Source: Candidatus Neptunochlamydia vexilliferae (lineage in GTDB: Bacteria; Chlamydiota; Chlamydiia; Chlamydiales; Simkaniaceae). From it: a stretch of DNA of 47,952 bases. The notes under the pieces were generated by a model. That model saw only the letters and a list, made by a program, of their open reading frames with translations. It was not told the DNA's origin and did not search any database. The stretch spans positions 1 to 47,952 of the forward strand of contig NZ_JAAEJV010000010.1 of assembly GCF_015356785.1 (NCBI RefSeq). Direction: 5' to 3'. Positions 43,101-47,952 of this stretch are shown here, piece by piece (positions within the stretch are counted from its first letter, which is position 1; each line of letters opens with the position of its first letter). The position numbers and the translations under genes were made by a program.

Positions 43101-44721
43101 AAAAAACTATCTTAAATTTTGTCCAGCACTCCCCTTTTGACCAAAGAGAAAGCATATGATTAACAAAAGTTGTTTTGCCAATACCTGCAGATCCAAAGAC
43201 GACCGGTCTTTCACCTTTTTCAAGTAACTCTTCAGAAAAGATCTCAGCGGGATCAAGCTCTTTTTTAAATATGGTTCCATGATCGGTAGGGCGGGGGTCT
43301 CTATATTCGCTCAAGGTTTTTCTATGGCTTGCTTCTCTTTCTTTTTTCTCTTGATCATCAATCATTGCAATTTTGACATAAAGATTATCTACAGGAACCT
43401 TGAGTTCCCATTCCCCTTTCTTTGAAAAAGTAAAAATAGAAAGCATTGCGTTTGTTTTATACATTTCCTTAATTAGAGGAAAAACCTCACCTTTGGCAAA
43501 TTTATAGATCTTTTCTCGGTCCTTTTTAGCCTTTATAAGGCGTTGAACACTTTTCGGTGTGTCGTCATCCGAATTCTGAAAAGATATGTTCATTAATCGA
43601 TTAACATCTTTAGGTACAACACATTCCTCAAGCTCTTCTCTTTTTTGATCATAAAAATTAAGATTTCCACAGTCCGAAGGATACTTACTTGCGGAGTTCT
43701 CCCAAAGGTTGTTTAGTTGCTTTCTATATTTTTCAGGAGGAAGCCCCAACAGTTCAATGAATAGCGTCTGGAAATGTTTAAGATATCCCCCACTCCGCCA
43801 ATCTCTAACAGTAATAAACCTTTTGAAGCCAGTAGGTAGGGAAGTTTCATGGCTGCCACTTAAAATAATGGGAAAAATCCGTGTTAAACCTTCTTTGTAA
43901 TCTTTTTCTCGTTTATTTTGGACGTGATTGAATTCTGTACAGACAGCTGATGTTCCTCTACTATGCTTTATCCGAAGAGACTCTGAGGCAAACAAAAGAA
44001 CATAGCTACTCGATTCTGTCTTTTCCATAAACTTATTGATATCTGCTCCCATCCGGTTAGAAACAATATCAAAACGAACATCCGGAAATCCTGCTTTTTT
44101 AAGAGCTTTTTGCAGACTCTCTAAAAAGGGTTGTATCCATTTTTCCTTGCTTCGTTTCTCATCGGTGGGCCAAGCATACATGAAGTAGATCGTTTCATTA
44201 ACAGATTTTTTAAAGAATTTTTTAAGTGCTTTTAGATAGCTCTTAAAAGCTTGGCTTGCATGTAAGTCTTTCTGTTCGAGCTGAAAAAGCTCTGTGCTTT
44301 TTTCATGATATTTTGATAAAAAATTATCTGCTCTATCTCTTTTTTCTGCTTCTGTTTGAGTGAGTTTGGTTTTTATTTTATGATACTTCTCCTTGATAAC
44401 TTTAAAAAGATCTGACAAAATTTTGAGCGCAATATTATTTCCAGAAGAGGGAAATGTTCCTTTGTTTAAAATATTCATGGAGATGTATCTGATTCTATAG
44501 ATAATCCCGCCTTTAAGAAAGCGGTTTCCTTTAATATAGAGTTCAATGTTTTCAATAAGCTTACATTCTTCTTCCTGGACTTTTTTTAAACGAGCTAAAG
44601 CATAGTTACGAATATCCTCATTATTACCAAACACACTTATTACAGTTTTTTTAAGCTTCTTAAAATTTGTAGGTTCAAGGCGGAAAGAAACCTCATGATC
44701 AGGCATGATTTTCACGGTCAT
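36817..44721 (-). CDS. Giant TIR/SEFIR - NACHT - helical repeat - ubiquitin-specific protease fusion
   Basis: 2634 residues; AAGGAG lies nine bases before the ATG, inside the end of the upstream gene. Order: helical N-terminus; TIR/SEFIR-like domain (176-335) starting IYFMYAWPTDE, with E263 in CTEFNHV as a candidate catalytic Glu; NACHT with Walker A GSAGIGKTT (K516) and an unusual Walker B LLILEGYDGL (E595 for Asp, Gly for Glu); a very long ARM/HEAT-like region to about 1950; a basic linker (2000-2100) with NLS-like clusters; and a USP (C19) domain with Cys box GLTNYGSVCYANASLQAL (C2188), His box PGHYVTGCRY (H2485) and D2506. The final ~95 residues are shared with the 1920-aa protein. All three USP residues appear intact. 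The targets are unknown. Confidence 0.88.
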   Translation of the reverse strand: MTVKIMPDHEVSFRLEPTNFKKLKKTVISVFGNNEDIRNYALARLKKVQEEECKLIENIELYIKGNRFLKGGIIYRIRYISMNILNKGTFPSSGNNIALKILSDLFKVIKEKYHKIKTKLTQTEAEKRDRADNFLSKYHEKSTELFQLEQKDLHASQAFKSYLKALKKFFKKSVNETIYFMYAWPTDEKRSKEKWIQPFLESLQKALKKAGFPDVRFDIVSNRMGADINKFMEKTESSSYVLLFASESLRIKHSRGTSAVCTEFNHVQNKREKDYKEGLTRIFPIILSGSHETSLPTGFKRFITVRDWRSGGYLKHFQTLFIELLGLPPEKYRKQLNNLWENSASKYPSDCGNLNFYDQKREELEECVVPKDVNRLMNISFQNSDDDTPKSVQRLIKAKKDREKIYKFAKGEVFPLIKEMYKTNAMLSIFTFSKKGEWELKVPVDNLYVKIAMIDDQEKKEREASHRKTLSEYRDPRPTDHGTIFKKELDPAEIFSEELLEKGERPVVFGSAGIGKTTFVNHMLSLWSKGECWTKFKIVFCLPLRNLNKHFYPKIPGHVYKASELLQREYPNLGIDFQHLLNDSEFLKESLLILEGYDGLPSEAKSKGRHLFKAFEDLKKLFPNILVTSRSANTIEFNSTQEFEIVGFGDSQIETYISKFFDEIGVEKADKQQKIESLKSYLSKTPLADSLAHIPINLSILCALFNEDKTLFQKDKTLTTTKLYSYITNHFYKVFLLRSGIGKDEVRSQKSPQQHYLVAPLNKVLQEIAIYAMEQDSLYVDQVKIEEIVYRNNLRIEQVKSIGLFRVEGGKGSFIHYTFQEFLTATFIAQLYIDGKQGKAKVIIKTHKFIPRYSLVLSMIAGYLASQKKQKSLQAFFDDLFSPPRDLAKSYELSLFAQCFKECAFPEEITQYKKEFIPNVIHYIEEAPEKKIIIRLLERTNLLKNNEVLEKVRKVSEWKNDNHALLKLLAYSIKDIPSEFLPILGQQLSDLESYHIFRKSSIPIQKETIEKLKNLADKNKFETFLGRLAYHMDMRSSTLGFYREVKDPGINAFMFLMHFARKGNKTAQEFLVKSAWDYLDSKKKLDHKLGKDKINVLKEIVNLNRVDCKVFFKKLAGKITSTSCLAQSSEKDEAEQQLPCWKLIDVLLDLFFQPELINYDFYLNTLIEVAKNKDYWISKRAIDFLESIARNRKTSAGKVKVVLENLIRDKSFLHVKKQSILSLSNIMILQKEANMDSVALLLTAGEQFPNLKNEVVVRLSEIAAKISRIEKKITDFLITAITLNKQMHPLDREKITCNLLRRIIDKNQDKTKIINTLVGIAFRYQISPYSSGVAAFCIEKLASAGLISDFKQAALPLIYFISDTQPINYQENKLTGSSKSSSQLKAVEALFKLIKFGYSLPQKNLEEMLFSKSIDTVVYRDLVCGFIEILEKKKDFFQKLELAIIDRLKKPSDTYQMTFCIEKMARHGYFKCSKNWKSLLNFLIKNKESIGIDPKIRLSLALGEIAKGESELKAHATGVMLELLKIKNLSIADYRRLNHLIKELIDVDCTLPQQDTIRTWVSINVFPYNAEKLFGASMLHYEAGAWTNKKVLKQVIAGLVEEAQKPEKQKDAVWFLSHMAKPDQDSFEQVRKSFWEVALYNIENKIDFSAFESLEASWFTNIEEILQNIFEKAFSSKDKHFLLKKISQNSEEKIINCKDILSSILSNEKNTCEISVRLDAGIMLLKHSPYNQESILEKLLEITNKQGTNELLSIIRTLIFYTSNLKNQANFLKKNILPLLIQIIQCNKNQEIALLCRTIDSASSALRLISESEDYISIFLHLLLEMFNKNAGKEVTSALIRLAHISKDSGQKIIELVFKRLIELKSMDYSNVLRFASFIDNKLEQGEEVSKENLEILVSLMNPKYSFGRAYQGILRVLQKVKVEYLKNLIQDDGSFVLVQKICYLTGKPLVYDGYKVNQSLLKPINPEQAFKEVSWPSSYIPLTHDNGQQTQGMKNSKGRVMASSSPIKKQKILIRKKPHISLNRTFKPYLRTKLIKVPFISDSDDKLFNSPSQGGGLMEDDLRRGTKRSRSLGTNELKYSNKRQKTMTEDNPHLEGKTSKELQPTANSSGRTRNIGSMIDQTQVDGFDPTTTTQLYPSRQKLSFPLSFFLSQEGTSLSTGKRGSKPDDFLHISFNTHAGLTNYGSVCYANASLQALTSKRFINQLELIQQNYKNLSSESFAYLQTLREIFEKSGSQRQFHEFLVSEYGNMSTALENLESDQETKKEAAAQTINNILTRFEGAFSGKNSLKSRAQGFLRKIDQGNCTENAYLADTVKNRLLCLKVMQSLLNDGKTISAKELYNAIGFGAPFQDIGEFTTRFLDQIGFGKIIFHKVLSISQSHKTKTISKERDSILQLPLHNGSIQEVLDKFFSTEELEILTEEGYTHSKVVLDRAPDILPLTLKRFTDHARTIKVTIDEEIYVMLSNGKKFWYTLQSMGCYQPGHYVTGCRYETGDGTVQWIEHNDASYPKVIGPQIQSWDREPEKNACLLVYHKKNETDIAKLATSKPSVSNSSSILNNASPLKTHSNLSSVHDFTSELTAIENKQKPTSVYELQKLENAIKASNLSDRQKDSLIARIKKIQSGMSSSSSSNK

Positions 44722-44724
44722 TTC

Positions 44725-47679
44725 TTATTTCTCCTTAATAAGCCTTAGTAGTTTTCTAACTAAACCAAAACGATATTCATCTTCAGGAGTATAAATCCCA
44801 CGCTCTATGAATCTCTCCTTAGAAGCCTCAGCATCCTTCTTTGCAGCATCCATATTTTGTAGTTCAAAGTTGGCAAAGCCACGTCGATAAAGAAGGGTCA
44901 CATGTCTGGGGCGATTTTTTAGCCCAAGATCATAACACTCAAAGGCCTCTTGATATTTTTCCATATCTTGAAGGATAATGCCGCGGAATAGATGGGTAAC
45001 AGCTGGGATTTTTTTAGGATCTGTTTCTTCTGTAGCGAAAAGAAGTAATGCTTCCTTTAATTTATTTTGAAATATTTCTTTATTTTTGCTAGTTTTTTTA
45101 CTTACGTCATACTCAGCTCTAGCAAGCAGATAGATAGCGCGACCATAATCTCTTTTAATATCATTGTTTTTCCATTTATTGAACATCTCAAGTGCCTTTT
45201 CCCGACCGTGTTTTATGACTAGGTTCTTATTAGGCTGACAAAATATCCAGTCTTGTACGCTAAGTTCGTGTGCTTTTTTATGCTTTTCAAGGGCTTGGCG
45301 GTGCTTTTCAATAGCCTCTTCCTCTCTTCCTTCCCAGAATAGCCACTCCCCCCAATTATTGAGCAATGCTCCATAGTTGCTCCAAAGCGATGCTACCCGG
45401 GGCAATCCTAATTCTTCGTCTAAGGAATTTAAGTAATTTTTTTCAGAGTTTTTTAGGTCCTCCTCTTTTTTCCATATCGAACGATCGATTTTTGCTTTAA
45501 GTGAAAACATGCTGGCTCGAATTCTTGGGAGCTGTAAATCTGTTTTTAATTGCTGTTGTTGATAGCTCTCCATTAAAGCAAGCACTTCATCTGCACATTG
45601 TCTGGCCTTATCAAATTCTCTTTTCTTATAATTAATCAAAACATCTTGAATACCGCTGATGATTTTTAGCTGGGCTATTTGATCTTGAACAATTTGTGTC
45701 CAATGGCTTGCAGCAGGGCTGTCCTTATGCCTTTCAAAGCTACTAAACCATTCTTGCCTCCGGCTGATTTTAGCAACTAGCTCTTGCTTTTTAAGCATGT
45801 GATCAGCAATTTCTTCCTTTTCTGCTGGATCATAAAGGTAAAGGCGAGTAGGAATGATATCTTCACAAGAAGAAATGAGTTCTTTTTTCTGATTAGAAAG
45901 AAAAACATCAAGTTCTTCTAACCTTATGGGGAACTCTGGATCTAAGGCTAGAGAAAAAAGTTCGGGGTAAGTTTTTAGGAGTCTCGCAAGATGGTTTTTA
46001 AACTCCCAAGCAGGCATATCTCCTTGAACCTTAAGGAAGCCTTCTTCTATTTTAAAGTTTAGAAGCCTTTGCATCTCGCTGTTTGCAATCCCAAGCTTGG
46101 TTTCTAACTCCTTTAAAAACTGAGGGTTTTCCTTGATCTTTTTATTGACCTGTTCTAGCCAGGCAATTGTGGCATCAGAAAAGTGTCTTAAGCTTATCTC
46201 ATTATTCTTAGCTTCAGTTACATTATAACATGCAATATGCTTAACCAAGTATTGTTCTAAATCAGACAAATGTCCTGTTTCGGGAAATTTACACATGTTT
46301 TTTCTTGCTAAATCAAAAAACTCAGGGTATCGCCTTCCCATTTTTTCAATTTGGGGCCAACTCATTACTTTATAGACTCGCTTAGGCATTCCTTTTTTAG
46401 AATCAAATTGAGCGAGCTGTGCATTTTGGCTATGGGTCTTTAGAACATACTCGGCAGATGGCATGACTTTTTTAATAGCCCAAAATTTGAGTCTATCCAT
46501 GCTAGAAAAAGATCCAGGGCTTAAATTAGGAACAATATGGAACAAGTCTCCAGTCTGAGTATTACAGGTGTTTACGATGTTTGGAAGAGAGAGGTAGTTT
46601 GTAAAGTCTAATCGATCCTCATCGAGCCGGGCCATTGATACCATGTGGTGCCCTTCGAAGTAGTTTTCAAGCATCTGCTGGGCTCCGGGGGTGTCTAGTG
46701 TCATAGAATAAACATCTTCATGTCCTTTAGAGACACATAGCGAAGCTGTGAGCTGAGCAAGCCATCCTCCTAAAGAGTGCCCAACAATTCCCAAGCGATA
46801 TTTTTTTGCTTCAGCGCTATCAAGCACTCTTCTTGTAAAACGGACTGCAGATAACTGTTGAGCTTCAACAACACCCCCTACTACCCCAATGACATCCGTT
46901 TGTAAGTCTCTAAAATAGGCATCTGTACCTCGGTGTGCCAATATAATGTGTCCTGTCTTATCGTTTACAAACGCGACTCCAAAGTAACCATCTTCTTTAA
47001 CAGAATCTTCGTAATCAAGAATCTTCCAGTCTGTGGGTAAAGTGCATTTTTTGACTGGCATTCCCAGATCTAGTTGAAGCAAACCATCCCATGCAGTTGG
47101 TTCAAGACCAAGTGCATGCTTATTACTATAGGAAAGGCTACAAAATTTTGCACAAAGATAAGGGGTAGGACGCTCTTCAAATGCTTCTTGGTTAGATCTA
47201 AGGGATTCTTCAATAGAAGTCAGAGCAGTATTATTGGTAGGAAGGGCTCTGCCCCAATTAACGCGAAGAAATTGGTGTTGCTTAAGCTTTAGCCAGTTAG
47301 ACAACTTAACTAGATCTCCATCCGAAACTGTGCAGTCGCTAAAATCGAGAACTGTTCCCGATTTTTCGAGCTTTTTTTGAATGTCTTGATTGGAAATAGT
47401 AGGTTCATGCTCTTCAGACGATGCATAGGCTACCCCGGATCCGAGCAAAACCGCACCCCCTAGCATCGAAATAAAAAAAGGAAGTTTTTTTTCCTTCTTA
47501 TCTTGAGACCTTTGACTTTGGCCACTTCTACCTAAGGTGCTTACATAACGCCTATTTGATAGAGAAAATGATGTCTCTTTTTTAAAAATGCAATTTTTGA
47601 AATGAGACGGAAGTGGATCATTCCATATTCCCAAGAGCGTCTCTGTTTTCATCTGTTTAAAAAATTTTATTGCAAGCAT
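44725..47679 (-). CDS. Class 3 lipase-like hydrolase with TPR C-terminus
   Basis: 984 residues. The N-terminal 60 are basic and hydroxylated, then one membrane segment (LPFFISMLGGAVLLGSGVAY, 66-85). The lipase core shows YFGVAFVNDKTGHIILAHRGTD, the oxyanion-side motif of lipase_3, and the nucleophile elbow GIVGHSLGGWLAQL (S302). Asp and His partners lie within VYSMTLDTPGA and the following 60 residues but cannot be fixed by eye. The C-terminal third is helical with TPR-like units (YGALLNNWGEWLFWEGREEEAIEKH, in pieces, and FRGIILQDMEKYQEAFECYDLGL). Its stop is three bases before the giant gene's ATG, so the two form an operon. GGGAG lies somewhat far (about 10 bases) from the ATG. Confidence 0.8.
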   Translation of the reverse strand: MLAIKFFKQMKTETLLGIWNDPLPSHFKNCIFKKETSFSLSNRRYVSTLGRSGQSQRSQDKKEKKLPFFISMLGGAVLLGSGVAYASSEEHEPTISNQDIQKKLEKSGTVLDFSDCTVSDGDLVKLSNWLKLKQHQFLRVNWGRALPTNNTALTSIEESLRSNQEAFEERPTPYLCAKFCSLSYSNKHALGLEPTAWDGLLQLDLGMPVKKCTLPTDWKILDYEDSVKEDGYFGVAFVNDKTGHIILAHRGTDAYFRDLQTDVIGVVGGVVEAQQLSAVRFTRRVLDSAEAKKYRLGIVGHSLGGWLAQLTASLCVSKGHEDVYSMTLDTPGAQQMLENYFEGHHMVSMARLDEDRLDFTNYLSLPNIVNTCNTQTGDLFHIVPNLSPGSFSSMDRLKFWAIKKVMPSAEYVLKTHSQNAQLAQFDSKKGMPKRVYKVMSWPQIEKMGRRYPEFFDLARKNMCKFPETGHLSDLEQYLVKHIACYNVTEAKNNEISLRHFSDATIAWLEQVNKKIKENPQFLKELETKLGIANSEMQRLLNFKIEEGFLKVQGDMPAWEFKNHLARLLKTYPELFSLALDPEFPIRLEELDVFLSNQKKELISSCEDIIPTRLYLYDPAEKEEIADHMLKKQELVAKISRRQEWFSSFERHKDSPAASHWTQIVQDQIAQLKIISGIQDVLINYKKREFDKARQCADEVLALMESYQQQQLKTDLQLPRIRASMFSLKAKIDRSIWKKEEDLKNSEKNYLNSLDEELGLPRVASLWSNYGALLNNWGEWLFWEGREEEAIEKHRQALEKHKKAHELSVQDWIFCQPNKNLVIKHGREKALEMFNKWKNNDIKRDYGRAIYLLARAEYDVSKKTSKNKEIFQNKLKEALLLFATEETDPKKIPAVTHLFRGIILQDMEKYQEAFECYDLGLKNRPRHVTLLYRRGFANFELQNMDAAKKDAEASKERFIERGIYTPEDEYRFGLVRKLLRLIKEK

Positions 47680-47764
47680 TGGCTATTTCTCTCCCTTTAA
47701 AAAGTAGTTGGCCTTATAAAATAGTTTGAGTCTTCTCAAAAATCACCCCTCCATAACACCGGAT

Positions 47765-47780
47765 CCCACATTCCGCAGGT
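47765..47780 (+). repeat. Left terminal inverted repeat of the right-edge IS
   Basis: CCCACATTCCGCAGGT is the imperfect inverse (13/16) of 190-205. It marks the outer boundary of the right-hand IS, 114 bases before its transposase start. Confidence 0.6.
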
Positions 47781-47836
47781 TAGTGTAGAAAGTTGAGCAT
47801 TTTTAGAGGGCAACTTTTTTTAGAAAATGTAAAGAC

Positions 47837-47865
47837 ATAATAATCGAATTGTCGTACATTGTCAA
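47837..47865 (-). promoter_or_regulatory. Outward promoter inside the right IS, facing the lipase/NLR operon
   Basis: On the minus strand TTGACA (complement of 47860-47865), a 17-base spacer and TATTAT (complement of 47837-47842) make a near-perfect promoter. It is about 160 bases upstream of the lipase ATG and lies inside the IS. A weaker TTGAGA-N15-TATAAG lies between the IS end and the gene. No gene occupies 47680-47893. Confidence 0.65.
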
Positions 47866-47893
47866 GTATTTTTTAAGCTTTTTGGAGACTTGT

Positions 47894-47952
47894 ATGATGG
47901 AAGAATTTTCGAGCAAAGATATGGACCACCTTGGATTGGTAGCAGGAATGTG
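47894..47952 (+). CDS. IS1634-like transposase, 5' end only (cut by window edge)
   Basis: Reads MMEEFSSKDMDHLGLVAGM from ATG 47894 (or 47897), with GGAG seven bases upstream, and runs off the window. 'DHLGLVAGMC' is the typical start of IS1634/DUF4277 transposases. Same orientation as the partial copy at 2-190. Confidence 0.65.
   Translation, partial: MMEEFSSKDMDHLGLVAGM

Overview
The window carries a degenerate F-type conjugation (tra) operon studded with accessory genes, followed by a dense block of very large multidomain proteins that look eukaryote- or conflict-related. It most resembles the mobile DNA of an intracellular bacterium, such as an environmental chlamydia (Simkania/Parachlamydia-like) or a Rickettsiales member. 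That is inference from three things: the F-like tra cluster, the high density of ankyrin, HEAT, TPR and ubiquitin-protease domains, and the moderately low G+C. No rRNA, tRNA or core housekeeping gene is present to settle it.

Layout. Both edges lie inside IS1634-like insertion sequences read in the same direction: the transposase 3' end at 2-190 on the left and its 5' start at 47894 on the right. Related terminal repeats sit at 190-205 and 47765-47780. The left IS end abuts a second transposase that has lost its N-terminus (206-1086). The tra genes then run on the + strand from 1267 to 22087: traV, traC, a traW-like gene, a broken secreted-protein gene, an AAA ATPase/nuclease (accessory), traW, trbC, traU, an ankyrin protein (accessory, minus strand), traN, traF, traH, a serine hydrolase (accessory, minus strand), traG and traD. 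After both minus-strand insertions the tra operon restarts from a near-duplicate promoter/leader. No pilin, traL/E/K/B or relaxase gene is visible.

From 22.1 to 34.4 kb (+ strand) lie a NUC1-type nuclease with an altered active-site motif, a helical Ser-rich protein, a trypsin-like/NB-ARC/TPR protein (1070 aa), a small Gly/Ser protein, and a trypsin-like/NACHT/HEAT protein (1920 aa). The last shares its N-terminus with the 1070-aa protein through a segmental duplication and carries 14 near-identical 39-residue HEAT units. From 34.4 to 36.8 kb there is a cassette region: hicAB with a palindromic operator, an Rpn-family nuclease and a membrane/coiled-coil protein. Four ~27-30 bp repeats separate them, and ~335-bp inverted repeats flank them. 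Those arms encode the shared C-terminal module of the two giant NTPases that converge on the cassette. On the minus strand from 47.7 to 36.8 kb a two-gene operon encodes a lipase/TPR protein and a 2634-aa TIR/SEFIR-NACHT-helical repeat-ubiquitin-specific-protease fusion. A strong promoter for it lies inside the right-hand IS.

Reading. The window is best viewed as a mobile island in which a conjugation operon hosts a family of modular NLR/STAND-like NTPases. These combine interchangeable effector domains (trypsin-like protease, TIR/SEFIR, deubiquitinase), NTPase cores (NB-ARC, NACHT) and sensors (TPR, HEAT), joined by recurring N- and C-terminal modules. Whether they serve bacterial immunity, competition between mobile elements or host manipulation cannot be decided from sequence alone. 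All domain calls are by eye from motifs, without database searches.
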